Positions 45,351-54,586 of a stretch of 64,000 nt of DNA are shown piece by piece. Location of the stretch: NCBI RefSeq assembly GCF_003614185.1, contig NZ_KZ987724.1, positions 5,376,668-5,440,667 of the forward strand, written 5' to 3'. The DNA is from Paenibacillus aceti (lineage in GTDB: Bacteria > Bacillota > Bacilli > Paenibacillales > Paenibacillaceae). The notes beneath the pieces were generated by a model, which was given only the letters and a program-made list of their open reading frames with translations, had not been told where the DNA came from and did not search any database. Made by a program: the position numbers and the translations under genes. The first letter of the stretch is position 1. The number at the start of each line of letters is the position of its first letter.

Positions 45351-47495
45351 TTATTGATAAGCAATAACCAGCATTTCATCCTCGGGTTTAAGCATCTCGG
45401 TCTCGATCTCAAGGATGGACAGAAGCTGCTCTTTCGTCTGCATGCCGGTCAGATCGAGCATCTTCTCCTTGTAAAAGACGAACACCTTCGGAATTGTGGC
45501 ATTCGCGTCGGAGTAGATCGTGTTATCGTCCAGAAATGAGCTTAGCGCCTCCTGCGCGGATTTGCTCAGCTTCGTATAATGCACATTGCTCTTCTTGAAG
45601 CGAACGACGCCTTCACGGTCGAGGACGCTGACCGAGCTGGATTTCTTTTTTAATAGGCCAAAAAAGGATTTCTTCACGTTCTCGCTCACGAACAGGTTCC
45701 AGCGTCCAGTCTGTGCAGCAAGCACTGTCGATTCCAGCGGCTGGTCGATAGAACTGGCGGCGATGGCCTTCATGTCATCCACCGACATCGCTTCCTGAGC
45801 CAGATCCTTGGAGCGCAGCTCGGTGGAGCCGGTCGCCATGGCGCGGAGAATATTCTTCTGGCTGTCGATCTCAATGCTGACCTCAACCGTCTCCTCGGAA
45901 GCGCCGGACTGCACGATGCGCTCGATGATGTCGGCCCGGATCCGCTTGATATCCTCCTCGGTCGGATTGACGACCGTACGCTCCAGTTGCTCCTTAACCA
46001 TCGCTAACGCGACGCCGATCGTGGACACATAAGGGGCATTGTTGGCGATCTGCGATTTGAAGCCTTCGCGATCGGCCATCGCCGGAATGAGCACCGCGCC
46101 GCTGCCGCCGCCGCCGACTAGTGTGACGAAGCTGCGATCCAGCTCATAGTCCGCGATCATCTCGTTGACGGTCTTCATCGTCTTATCGATGGCGATATTC
46201 ATCACTTGTCTGGCGGCTTCTTCTATGCTTAGTCCAACATGATCAGCTAGCGCATTCCAGGCTTTTAACGCCGCTTCTGTATTTCCCTGGGCATAATCGC
46301 CTTCGGGGATGTAATTCAGAATATTGGCGGCTCCGGCGAGCGTATACGAGTATTCCTTGCCTCCGGCGCATTCACAGATGACATATTCGGCCGGGTCGCC
46401 TTCGCGCGGGCTGATGAATTTTACCTTCGGATCGACGATATTCTCGGTCGGGGCGAAGGCTTCGTATTCTTTGCCAGCAATATGGGCGCTGCGTGGCCCG
46501 ACATCCGTGATTTTCCCCCCTGCTATCTTAATCATGCTGCCGCCGGCGATCCCCAGGGTGCGTACATCCAGGGATTGCAGGTAGGTGCGATGACCGCCGA
46601 CCTCAGCATTCTTGATCATCACTTTCCCGTTCTTGATGACGGATATGTCGACACTGGTTCCGCCGACCTCGAAGAAAATGCCGTCAGAGATCTTCTCATA
46701 CATCAGCGCCCCGGCCACCCCTGCGGCAAGACCGGATAGCATCGTTAGAATCGGGCGCTTGCGCACCTCGTCGATGCTCATCACGCCGCCATCGCAGCGC
46801 ATAATCATGAGCTGGGACTGGATGTTGGCATCCTTGACGGATTTCTCGGTCATATTGGCGGTCTCCATCATTTTGGGGATGAGGGAGGCGTTGATCACAG
46901 CGGTGCGCGTTCTTGTCTTCAGCCCGTAGAGCTGGCTGATCTCATGCCCGCCGGTGGCATACAGCCCCTTGCGGTTCGCCAGTTCCACCACGCGCAGCTC
47001 GTTAGTGGGATCATCCACGCTGTAGGCTTCGGAGGCGACGATCACCTCGGCGCCCTGGGCGGCTAACTCGTCAATCGCGCTGTTGATCTGCTCATCGGTC
47101 ATGCCCTTGGAATCCAGATAGGTATGGAAGGTATGCAGAAATTTGCCTGGAGCTAGCTCGATATCGCCCGGATTGGATTCGGAGCGGGCGCTGAGCCCGT
47201 CGATGCCAGAGCCCATGCCGATGATGCCGACGCGCGCTACATCCCCTTCGAGCAGGGCGTTAGTGGCCTGCGTCGTCCCGTGGGCGATGAAGGTCACGTC
47301 CTTGGGCTGGATGCCTCGGCTGTTTAGTATCCGCTCCAGTATTTGCACAATCCCTTTGGCCACGCCGTCCGGGTCATGGTGGGTGGTCGGGATTTTCATT
47401 TTCTCGATGACTTTAAATGTCTCATTATCGATCAGCGCCGCGTCGGTAAACGTACCGCCAACGTCAATACCGACCCTTACTTTCGTTCTCCCCAT
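45351..47495 (-). CDS. Hydantoinase/oxoprolinase family protein (HyuA-like)
   Basis: A 714-residue ASKHA-fold enzyme subunit. The N-terminal phosphate-1 motif is VGIDVGGTFTDAALID; further family segments are FIAHGTTQATNALLEGD (about 86), SGLAAGVAGALMYEKI (about 255), GGTSVDISVIKNG and LVGGGGSGAVLIPAMA (about 465). Homologues open cyclic amides or carboxylate ketones with ATP, often with a HyuB partner; none is present here. The ATG at 47495 is eight bases after GGAGG. The C-terminal ~150 residues diverge from HyuA and may be a domain replacing the partner. The substrate is unknown. Confidence 0.87.
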   Translation of the reverse strand: MGRTKVRVGIDVGGTFTDAALIDNETFKVIEKMKIPTTHHDPDGVAKGIVQILERILNSRGIQPKDVTFIAHGTTQATNALLEGDVARVGIIGMGSGIDGLSARSESNPGDIELAPGKFLHTFHTYLDSKGMTDEQINSAIDELAAQGAEVIVASEAYSVDDPTNELRVVELANRKGLYATGGHEISQLYGLKTRTRTAVINASLIPKMMETANMTEKSVKDANIQSQLMIMRCDGGVMSIDEVRKRPILTMLSGLAAGVAGALMYEKISDGIFFEVGGTSVDISVIKNGKVMIKNAEVGGHRTYLQSLDVRTLGIAGGSMIKIAGGKITDVGPRSAHIAGKEYEAFAPTENIVDPKVKFISPREGDPAEYVICECAGGKEYSYTLAGAANILNYIPEGDYAQGNTEAALKAWNALADHVGLSIEEAARQVMNIAIDKTMKTVNEMIADYELDRSFVTLVGGGGSGAVLIPAMADREGFKSQIANNAPYVSTIGVALAMVKEQLERTVVNPTEEDIKRIRADIIERIVQSGASEETVEVSIEIDSQKNILRAMATGSTELRSKDLAQEAMSVDDMKAIAASSIDQPLESTVLAAQTGRWNLFVSENVKKSFFGLLKKKSSSVSVLDREGVVRFKKSNVHYTKLSKSAQEALSSFLDDNTIYSDANATIPKVFVFYKEKMLDLTGMQTKEQLLSILEIETEMLKPEDEMLVIAYQ

Positions 47496-47589
47496 AATGT
47501 TCTCCTCCAATGGCGGGTCAAGGACCTTCTGCTCTTTAGCTTTTTATGGAAGCCTTCGAGCAGGGTCCTCGTTCCCCGTTTTTATCTAT

Positions 47590-48885
47590 TTAAAATACCA
47601 TAAACGATCCTATGACGACGGCGATCAAGACAGAGGCCATGGTCCATGGCAGCGTCTTCTTCAGAATCTCGTTGATATCGCTCTTCGTGAAGTCGGCCAC
47701 CCATACGTTATGTGAGTTCGTAGGGTCGGAGACGGATTGCACGTTGCTGACTGCACGCAGGGCGAGCATCGCAGCGACTGGCGTCATGCCGGCGGATACG
47801 AACAGGGCGGCGATACCGCTGCCAAGGCCCCATACGTTCAGCGGTCCACGGTAGATCGCCAGCGGCGACAGAATCGTGAAGAACAGGATGAACATCAGCG
47901 GGCTGCTCGGCAGTACGGACTCAATCAGCGGCGAGATGACCGCCGATACCTGCGGTGACATTACAGAGCTGAGCAGGATGCCGATCCCGATCATCAGTCC
48001 CATCGCCCCGGCGACGTCCTGAATTCCTTCCACTAGCGCGCTGGAGAGAATATGAACCGGACGCTTCGGCCAGGTGAGCAGGATCGTTACAAGCGCGCCG
48101 GCAATAACGGCCGGAACGATATCGATCTTGAAGATAAAGACGAGCAGCACCGGTACGAGCGGGCTGATCAGCGCAATGGCTGGGACTTTCTTGTCTCCGC
48201 CACCAGGTGTTGCGGCGGGCATCGCCCAGGCTTTGCGGCCTTTGCCGTCTTTTTGGATATAGAAGACGATCATGGCCAGGGCAATGACGATCAGCGGGAG
48301 CGCCACTACCAGTGTGTAGTTAGCGATCTGTTCAACGGACAACCCGAGCACATCGACATATACCGCCCAGTTGGACACGTTGAACAGGGAGCCGACCCCA
48401 ACGGCCAGTAGAACCACGATGGAAGCGACGAATTGGGAGATGCCCGCCGTCAGCATAATCGGGATGACGATGGTGCCGACGAGGATGACCATACCCAGTC
48501 CTCCAGCCGCGGAAAAAATAATGGATGCAGTGATGAAAAATAGAATAGCTATAAGTATAGGCTTATCTCCGGCCAATTCGGCTGCCTTACGGATAATGGA
48601 TTTGGTGATGCCGACCTTGTTCAGGATCTGGCCGAACCAGGCACCGAAGATGAGCCCGGCGATCGCGCCGGATAGCTTCATGGAGCCTCCGGCCAGAATG
48701 GTCTTGGCGATGGTCGTCGCCTCTGGATCATTCGATAGCAGCGGCACGCCGGCGATGATGGCGAACAGGATTGCCATTAAGGGCAGCGCCAGAATGGTCG
48801 GCAGCTTGCGCGTCATCATCAGTCCGACAAACACCAGAAATACGAGCAAAATACCAATGGCTTGCAACCACATTGTCGTTGTCAT
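47590..48885 (-). CDS. Ion-transporter superfamily permease (GntP/citrate-like)
   Basis: A 431-residue integral membrane protein with about 11-12 hydrophobic segments. The two halves each hold a re-entrant Gly/Ser-rich region (SAAGGLGMVILVGT and the SVSDPTNSHNVW segment). The layout resembles GntP, CitMHS and related secondary transporters of organic acids; I cannot choose among them. A cytoplasmic loop with KDGKGRKAW lies near 215. It is co-oriented with a hydantoinase-like gene downstream and an FAD oxidoreductase upstream, so it probably imports the substrate of that pathway. Confidence 0.8.
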   Translation of the reverse strand: MTTTMWLQAIGILLVFLVFVGLMMTRKLPTILALPLMAILFAIIAGVPLLSNDPEATTIAKTILAGGSMKLSGAIAGLIFGAWFGQILNKVGITKSIIRKAAELAGDKPILIAILFFITASIIFSAAGGLGMVILVGTIVIPIMLTAGISQFVASIVVLLAVGVGSLFNVSNWAVYVDVLGLSVEQIANYTLVVALPLIVIALAMIVFYIQKDGKGRKAWAMPAATPGGGDKKVPAIALISPLVPVLLVFIFKIDIVPAVIAGALVTILLTWPKRPVHILSSALVEGIQDVAGAMGLMIGIGILLSSVMSPQVSAVISPLIESVLPSSPLMFILFFTILSPLAIYRGPLNVWGLGSGIAALFVSAGMTPVAAMLALRAVSNVQSVSDPTNSHNVWVADFTKSDINEILKKTLPWTMASVLIAVVIGSFMVF

Positions 48886-49075
48886 CTGATTTTATTTCCC
48901 CTCTCATAATGGGTGATTGAACAAGTTGAACCAACGACTATCGGATGAAGGCAACCGACTGAAATGTTCCTACGATCGCTGTTGCTCACGAATTTCTATG
49001 ATTGAGTAGAATCCAACAAGGTAGAAATCCGTTCACAAAGGCGACCACTACGTTTCTTCAGAATCATTTCAGCTA

Positions 49076-49124
49076 GGTTCAAAATTCTAAAATGTCCTAC
49101 CCAGTTAGAATTTTGGACCCTTTT
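49076..49124 (+). repeat. 15-bp hairpin inside the minus-strand operon
   Basis: GGTTCAAAATTCTAA and TTAGAATTTTGGACC pair completely as RNA (one G-U) around a 14-base loop, followed on the plus strand by CTTTT. It lies in the 277-base gap between the permease and the FAD oxidoreductase genes, both on the minus strand, where only a weak T tract follows. Confidence 0.55.
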
Positions 49125-49162
49125 GCCAAGACCGTTCTGTCTCCTTAGTTCAACTTATTATT

Positions 49163-50512
49163 TTAAACTTCCAAGTAAGCCCCTTGCTCTTTGAGAATCT
49201 GCTGGACTTTCTTGATATCTACGTCCTGTACGTTCTTGTGCTCGAGTGCCGCGAGGGCTGCGGCCACGCCGCCGCCATGACCGATGGCGCCAGTCGTAGG
49301 CGTCGTTCGCATCGCGGCCTGGGCTTCGAAGGTAGCCGAGATGCAGCGGCCGATGACGATCAGGTTAGGCACGGAGGCGGTGATCATGCAGGAATACGGA
49401 ATGCTGTATACGCCGCCCCATTCCAGCTTCTCATGCTTGGTGCCTTCACCATCGGGGCTATGGATATCGATGGGGTAGCCCGAGTGCGCGATCGTATCCT
49501 CGAACAGGCGCTGCTGCAGAATATCCTCGGCCGTCAGCGTGTAGATGCCTTTGATTTGGCGCGATCCGCGCACGCCGATGCTTGGTCCGGTGGACTCGAC
49601 AACCGCATGCTCAAAGCCAGGGATGTATTTGCGAACAAACAGCTCCAGCTCACGGCACTGCTTGCGGCCTTCCATTTCCGCTTGGCTGAGGCTGTGCGCG
49701 TCGGTGGCGTCATAGCCAATAATCCGTGTCGTATTGAGGATGACCTCGCCCGGGTTGTTGGTCTCGAAGAACAGAATATTTTCACGCGGTATGGAGATTT
49801 CGCCCCGCTCCTTGGCTTTCCTGAACAGGCTGTCGAAGCCGCCGACAGAAAGGCGAGGGGATTTCTCAATGATGGAGGTGTCCCCGTTATACAGCGGGAA
49901 GTCCTCCGGATGAGCGTGAATATATTCCTTGACCCGCGGGATATCGACGTTGTACATTTTCATCTTAAGGGTCATCGGCTGGGTCGCTCCATCGGATTCG
50001 CGTCCTTTGGTGTACTCCACCCCGGCTTGAGCCGAGAGGTCGCCGTCACCGGTAGCATCGATGAAGACGTTGGCGTGGATATCGCTAAGCCCGGATTTAT
50101 TGCAGACCTGTATGCCTGTGATGCGGCCCTCTTCCGTATATACGCCTGCGAGCATGGTGTGGTACAGAATATCGCCGCCGGCTTCCGTGACCATTAGCTC
50201 CAGCTCATGCTTCATCGCTTCGGCATCAAACGGGGTAACCGAGTATGTAAATCCGACCGTGTCGAAAATATGCCCCGGCGATTTGCCCAATCGCTTCAGC
50301 CGTTTGATCAATTCCCCGGTGAAGCCTTGAATAACCTGTTTCTCGCCAGCATGGAAGGTCATCATCGGACCGACGCCGTTGGCGGTCAGAGTGCCACCGA
50401 GGAATCCGTGGGACTCCACGATCAGCGTCTTCGCCCCGGATCTGGATGCGGCAATGGCTGCCATAGCTCCGGAGATGCCTCCGCCCATGACAACTACGTC
50501 ATACTGCTTCAT
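49163..50512 (-). CDS. FAD-dependent oxidoreductase
   Basis: A 449-residue flavoprotein. The dinucleotide-binding motif is VVMGGGISGAMAAIAASRSGAK (about 6-27) and the FAD motif continues with LIVESHGFLGGTLT; the second half includes VFIDATGDGDLSAQAGV (about 149) and the C-terminal RCISATFEAQAAMRTTPTTGAIGHGGG. It matches the FAD_oxidored family, which is often linked to sugar or carboxylate catabolism. AAGGAG precedes the ATG at 50512. It is the first gene of the operon running down to 44597 and sits behind a cre-like site and a 21-bp palindrome. The substrate is unknown. Confidence 0.88.
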   Translation of the reverse strand: MKQYDVVVMGGGISGAMAAIAASRSGAKTLIVESHGFLGGTLTANGVGPMMTFHAGEKQVIQGFTGELIKRLKRLGKSPGHIFDTVGFTYSVTPFDAEAMKHELELMVTEAGGDILYHTMLAGVYTEEGRITGIQVCNKSGLSDIHANVFIDATGDGDLSAQAGVEYTKGRESDGATQPMTLKMKMYNVDIPRVKEYIHAHPEDFPLYNGDTSIIEKSPRLSVGGFDSLFRKAKERGEISIPRENILFFETNNPGEVILNTTRIIGYDATDAHSLSQAEMEGRKQCRELELFVRKYIPGFEHAVVESTGPSIGVRGSRQIKGIYTLTAEDILQQRLFEDTIAHSGYPIDIHSPDGEGTKHEKLEWGGVYSIPYSCMITASVPNLIVIGRCISATFEAQAAMRTTPTTGAIGHGGGVAAALAALEHKNVQDVDIKKVQQILKEQGAYLEV

Positions 50513-50581
50513 ATGTTCTTCGCTCCTTTTCTCGCATGTTAAAAGCTTGTGTTGCTACTAGGCTATCAAATAAAAACTGGT

Positions 50582-50613
50582 TTGTAAACGCTTTTAGAAA
50601 ATAATTTTCTAAA
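50582..50613 (-). promoter_or_regulatory. Palindromic operator with overlapping cre-like site
   Basis: TTTAGAAAATAATTTTCTAAA at 50593-50613 is a perfect 21-base palindrome about 80 bases before the FAD oxidoreductase start. TGTAAACGCTTTTA at 50583-50596 matches the CcpA cre consensus with one mismatch and overlaps it. RpiR-family repressors often bind such A/T-rich palindromes. Confidence 0.65.
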
Positions 50614-50693
50614 TATCCGGAAATGTTGAAAATTGTTTGCTGAATTTTGGAGAATAGAAGTTGAGGTGGATTTTTGAGGAAATAAGGTGAGAA

Positions 50694-50970
50694 AGGGGCG
50701 GTCTCAAAAGTCGATCTTCCGACTTTAAAGACGCCCCTTTTGCGTGCCCAAAATGTGAACATCCCCATGTTCTGGCAGGATCAACACTAACGGACAATGA
50801 TGTCCGTTAGCGTTGATCCTGTGGCATCCTTGCCCTTGTAACGGACAATAATGTCCATTACCAGGGGAGTTGTCGCGAGAAATTGCATTTTGTGCTTCTA
50901 AGGGTCAAAAGTGTCCGTTAGAAGAGCGTAGTTGTTGTTTTCATGCTCTAACGGTCATTTTTGACCGCTT
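50694..50970 (+). repeat. Complex intergenic repeat, copy 2
   Basis: A hairpin (GGGGCGGTCTC ... AGACGCCCC, about 50695-50738) is followed by palindromic units at 50787-50810, 50838-50861, 50898-50921 and 50948-50970, each with a TAACGGWCA...TGWCCGTTA core. Words between the units (AGCGTTGATC, GCTCTAACGGTCATTTTTG) also match copy 1 at 16055-16332. Confidence 0.8.
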
Positions 50971-51061
50971 GTTAGTGGAAAGTCCTGGCTCGTTCAGTCG
51001 GTTCTCCTTGCGGGGTCTAGAGAAGGTTCACACTGAGTTAGGGATCGTGGCTTTGGCCCAC

Positions 51062-51110
51062 AAAAAAAGTTGGACGGAAAACATGACGTTTCTCCGCCCA
51101 ACTTTTTATT
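51062..51110. terminator. Bidirectional terminator
   Basis: AAAAAAGTTGG-ACGGA and TCCG-CCCAACTTTTT pair with A and T tracts on the two sides. It probably ends the minus-strand stalk-domain gene. Confidence 0.75.
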
Positions 51111-51157
51111 TTGGAGGCTTATTGGACAGCCCCGATAGATCTCATATGGAGCTGTTA

Positions 51158-52081
51158 TTAAATCGCACTCATAGCATCTTCGACCTCTGTTTTTACCAAC
51201 GCGTCTACATATTGCAAGCTCAAAGCAAGTCCGTTGTTTGTACCTTTTAATAACAAAGTGATGTGAGTGCCACTTACCTTCCATTTGCTCATAAAATACC
51301 CACCATCTTCAAAGGAAATTTGCTCCAGTGTGTCTTTGTTGCTAGCATAGATATTACTTTCTGGTTGTCCGTAACTCTCCGTTAAGTCATAAAGTATGCC
51401 ATCGTAAATCTCCATTACCATTTCTTCGTCATAACCTGAGATATCAGGCACAAATCCGAGCTTGGCCAGCTTGTGTTTGTAGAACACATATAATTCTTGA
51501 GTGTCATCGGCGAAATCTTGATACAATAGCACATGAATGTCGCCTTGTTCACCTTCATCGATCAGTGTACTAGTCCTAGCTACTGATTTAACTTGTTTCG
51601 GAGTTGCTCCCCATACCGGAAAGTTAACTAAGGCTGTCGGCTTCTCCCCGATCCAGGCAAAGCTCTCAGAAGAGTCCAGTCCGATCGATTTTCCGGTGAG
51701 TTGCTTCACAGCTGATAGCGGGATGTACGTAGTTCCGTTCAATGTCTTAGCAGGGGCAGCTAGATTGGCATCGGAACCGTTGATTTTAGCCTTTTTGCTG
51801 CCTATCTTGACGGTGATGAAGGAGCCCGCGGAATTTTTAGCTGTAATGGCTTTGGTCTTTTTATCGACAGTCGTGACATAATTCAGATCAGCCAGGACAT
51901 CCTTCATCGGAACGAGAGTGACATTCTTCTCAACAACTGCCGGAGTCTTCGCTGACGAGAGATTGCCGTCTACATAGATCGTATAAGATGCAGCAGCGGC
52001 GGAAGTCGGGGTAGTGAAAGAGAATAGACCGATCAGAACAGCCAGGCACCCCATAAGCGTGAAGTAAGTAATTTTTCTCAT
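51158..52081 (-). CDS. Secreted copper-amine-oxidase-like stalk domain protein
   Basis: A 307-residue exported protein. The signal peptide (LMGCLAVLIGLFSFTTPTSAAAA) is followed by a stalk domain (about 32-140) with repeats NVTLVPMKDVLADLNY and TTYIPLSAVKQLTG. The C-terminal half (about 150-300) is an alpha/beta region without a recognised family, with WGATPKQVKS at its start. Such proteins are abundant in Paenibacillus and are thought to sit at the cell surface; the function is unknown. The Cys in the signal region (MGC) is too early for a convincing lipobox. Confidence 0.82.
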   Translation of the reverse strand: MRKITYFTLMGCLAVLIGLFSFTTPTSAAAASYTIYVDGNLSSAKTPAVVEKNVTLVPMKDVLADLNYVTTVDKKTKAITAKNSAGSFITVKIGSKKAKINGSDANLAAPAKTLNGTTYIPLSAVKQLTGKSIGLDSSESFAWIGEKPTALVNFPVWGATPKQVKSVARTSTLIDEGEQGDIHVLLYQDFADDTQELYVFYKHKLAKLGFVPDISGYDEEMVMEIYDGILYDLTESYGQPESNIYASNKDTLEQISFEDGGYFMSKWKVSGTHITLLLKGTNNGLALSLQYVDALVKTEVEDAMSAI

Positions 52082-52344
52082 AATGTCTCCTTTTATGTAC
52101 CTAGGTATGATATGGAATATTCTATTAATATATCATAGATAGAGTGAAGGATGAGGGAGGATTTTCCTGTATGCATTGAAGAAATCTGCTGTTTCATTTA
52201 TATTCAAGGTAATCTGGAAAAGGAGGTGAAAGGGTAATCCATATTCGGAAAACCGTAGTGCTTGTGGGCTCCCATCTTGCATTTTGCTTGAAAGACGCAT
52301 TACCGAAATAAACTATTCACGCAAAATGAGAGGGAGGATTCACA

Positions 52345-52872
52345 ATGATAACCTATCAAGTAATGACGGAAGAGCATGTCGATAAATTAAAAGAAATAGA
52401 TCGCTCCGAGCATATTGATCTGATCTATGAGTTGCAGAACGGTCAGATGACTGAATTGCCGCAGAATCACGAATGTCCGAGTTGGGATGGCGAGCTGCTG
52501 CATGAGATGGAGGGAAGATATCTGCTGGAATTGCGCAATGGAGGAATGGCAATCGGTGCGTTCGATGCAGATACGTTAGTGGGATTCGGTGTGCTGGCCC
52601 ATCAATGGCGGGGAGAGCAGCAGGACCGCCTTCAGGTAGATCTCATGTATGTGTCGCGGAATTATCGCAGACAGGGCATCGGGACGCAGATCATACAGAC
52701 ACTGGCAGAAGAAGCCAAGCGAAGAGGCGCGAAGTACCTCTACATCTCGTCCACGGAGACCCGTTCAGCCGTATCCTTCTACAAGAGCAATGGTGGGCAA
52801 TTGACGAAGGATGTAGATCCTGAGCTGTTCAAAAAAGAGCCGAAGGATATTCATATGTTAGTTGAGTTGTAG
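52345..52872 (+). CDS. GNAT family N-acetyltransferase
   Basis: A 175-residue GNAT. Beta strand 4 (VDLMYVSRNYRRQGIGTQIIQTLAEEAKRRG) holds the acetyl-CoA loop RRQGIG near residue 110, and motif B is SAVSFYKSNGGQL. GAGGGAGG precedes the ATG at 52345. It has its own terminator and no informative neighbours, so the acceptor is unknown. Confidence 0.88.
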   Translation: MITYQVMTEEHVDKLKEIDRSEHIDLIYELQNGQMTELPQNHECPSWDGELLHEMEGRYLLELRNGGMAIGAFDADTLVGFGVLAHQWRGEQQDRLQVDLMYVSRNYRRQGIGTQIIQTLAEEAKRRGAKYLYISSTETRSAVSFYKSNGGQLTKDVDPELFKKEPKDIHMLVEL

Positions 52873-52911
52873 ATGTACGGATTGATAAAATAAAGAGCTA
52901 ATCTATTTACT

Positions 52912-52948
52912 AAACAGTGTGGTACGGATGAAGTGCTGCACTGTTTTT
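52912..52948 (+). terminator. Terminator of the GNAT gene
   Basis: AAACAGTG and CACTGTTT pair around a 19-base loop that can fold further; a TTTTT tract follows. Confidence 0.7.
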
Positions 52949-53159
52949 GCTTCTCATGGAACGAGCCGGAATTCGACTTGGGCTGCGAAGGCTTAAGAAA
53001 CTTGTAAGAATTGAGAAAGAAAAAAGAGAAGTCCGCCTTGTACTATGAAAGTGCCAGGTAGGTGTTCGATAAAATCGGCTTCTTCATTCACTTCGTGATT
53101 AACGGCAGACGAACAGAAATTCTACTATATATTTTTAATGGGAAGGAATTGATGTTTTC

Positions 53160-53747
53160 GTGAGTTACGCCTTATACAACAAAATGCTACAGTCGCTGTG
53201 GATGGCATGGGAGACTGTATTTGAACGTATTACGCCGCTTCGGAGTGTGTACCAGTCGAAATTCGGTATTTGCAAAATTGTCGTTCGCGCCCACCGCGGT
53301 AGTTCTATCCGCTTCGAGGATGGGACATACGTACATGCGGGTGATCAAGTCTGTGAAATTCACCTTGATAATCGGGAAGTTCTGCAGTTATCACGGGCGG
53401 TCGGGGCAGATCGGGCTGCGATTGTGACGGCGCGCAGGCTGCGCGAAGCGTTGAAGGATATTGGCCGAGCGGTCGATACTGATCCGAAATTGGCAAAGGC
53501 AAAGGCCTTGACCGGCATTACCTTGCTGCATCGTGGCATTATTCATGGATTGGGATTCGAGCTGCATCCGCTGGAGACGAAGTGGATGGAGCGGATATCG
53601 ACTGTATATCTTCGCTTGCTGCTTCGCATGCTTAATCCAGAAGGGGCCAAACGCTTAAAGCAGCAGAGATCGAAGCTTATACCGAAAATGCTCATGATGT
53701 CCCGAGCGTCTTTGGTAAATCGATATGCAAGCGGGGTAAAGGCGTAA
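53160..53747 (+). CDS. YkoP-like protein linked to polysaccharide deacetylase
   Basis: A 195-residue basic protein, GTG start at 53160 after AAGGAA. The core (KIVVRAHRGSSIRFEDGTYVHAGDQVCEIHLDN, about 40-72) and the later LTGITLLHRGIIHGLGFEL (about 118) look like the YkoP-type domain, which in Bacillus accompanies polysaccharide-modifying genes. There is no signal peptide. It ends two bases before the deacetylase gene, so the pair is an operon. The biochemical role is not known to me. Confidence 0.72.
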   Translation: MSYALYNKMLQSLWMAWETVFERITPLRSVYQSKFGICKIVVRAHRGSSIRFEDGTYVHAGDQVCEIHLDNREVLQLSRAVGADRAAIVTARRLREALKDIGRAVDTDPKLAKAKALTGITLLHRGIIHGLGFELHPLETKWMERISTVYLRLLLRMLNPEGAKRLKQQRSKLIPKMLMMSRASLVNRYASGVKA

Positions 53748-53749
53748 TT

Positions 53750-54478
53750 ATGGACAATCTCATTCCACGTTTGCTCATTTTCTTGATCACGCTTTATATG
53801 GGCCTACCTTTCCTACTGACTCGAATATTCGGTTGGGGGGTCTTCCGCAAGGCCAGTCGTAAGCGGGCAGAGCGCCATGTTGCCTTTACATTCGATGATG
53901 GACCTGATCCGCGCTATACGCCCAAGCTGCTTGATCTTCTTCGGGACCGAGGCGTGAAGGCAACCTTCTTCGTTCTTGGCAGCAAGGCGGAGAAATATCC
54001 GGAATTAGTGAAGCGCATGCACGAGGAAGGACATCAGATCGGCATTCATAATTATACGCATATGCTGAATTGGATCATGTCTCCAAGAAACATACGTCGA
54101 AAACACGTTGAGCGTTCTGCAGACATTATCCAACGAATTACGGGAGAACGTCCGACCTACTATCGTCCTCCTTGGGGGATTTTGAATATTGCGGACCTGT
54201 TCCTGCTGCGTAAGGCATATCGGCTCGTGTTATGGTCGGTTATCGCGCGCGACTGGAAACTGAATACGGGTGGACATCATTTGCGTCATCTGCTGTCCAA
54301 GCATATCCGTCCCGGGGCTGTCATCGTATTGCATGATAGCGGCGATACTCTTGGGGCTGACAGAGAAGCTCCCGGACAAATGCTGACAGTGCTTCGGGAC
54401 ATCCTGTCCGAGACCGAACGAAGAGGCTTGAAGTGCGTGCGCACGGATGAATTGCTGAAGCTGGAGCGTGCAGCGTAA
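53750..54478 (+). CDS. Polysaccharide deacetylase (NodB domain)
   Basis: A 242-residue carbohydrate esterase family 4 enzyme. An N-terminal hydrophobic helix (LLIFLITLYMGLPFLLT) anchors it to the membrane. NodB motif 1 is TFDDGPD (about 47-53), motif 2 is HNYTHM (about 99-104), motif 3 is RPPWG, and the later motifs show WSVIARDWK and VIVLHDSG. It removes acetyl groups from GlcNAc-containing polymer such as peptidoglycan or a wall polysaccharide. It is coupled to the YkoP-like gene. Confidence 0.92.
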   Translation: MDNLIPRLLIFLITLYMGLPFLLTRIFGWGVFRKASRKRAERHVAFTFDDGPDPRYTPKLLDLLRDRGVKATFFVLGSKAEKYPELVKRMHEEGHQIGIHNYTHMLNWIMSPRNIRRKHVERSADIIQRITGERPTYYRPPWGILNIADLFLLRKAYRLVLWSVIARDWKLNTGGHHLRHLLSKHIRPGAVIVLHDSGDTLGADREAPGQMLTVLRDILSETERRGLKCVRTDELLKLERAA

Positions 54479-54557
54479 GATCGCAAAAAGAAGGATTATT
54501 TACTATCTAAAAGTAGCAAAGCCTTAGAGTGGCAAGGAATCCTAAGAATTAACGTTT

Positions 54558-54586
54558 AAATGCTGGCAGGTTTGCCGGCATTTTTG
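54558..54586 (+). terminator. Terminator of the deacetylase operon
   Basis: ATGCTGGC and GCCGGCAT pair around a short loop, followed by TTTTT. Confidence 0.75.

Noticed and set aside
49184-50197. 337-codon plus-strand frame opposite the FAD oxidoreductase
   Set aside because: Antisense shadow; the minus-strand frame has clear FAD-binding motifs.
52226-52245. Strong AAGGAGGTGA with no gene behind it
   Set aside because: Only GTG-AAA-GGG-TAA follows, a three-codon frame; no evidence that it is a leader peptide.
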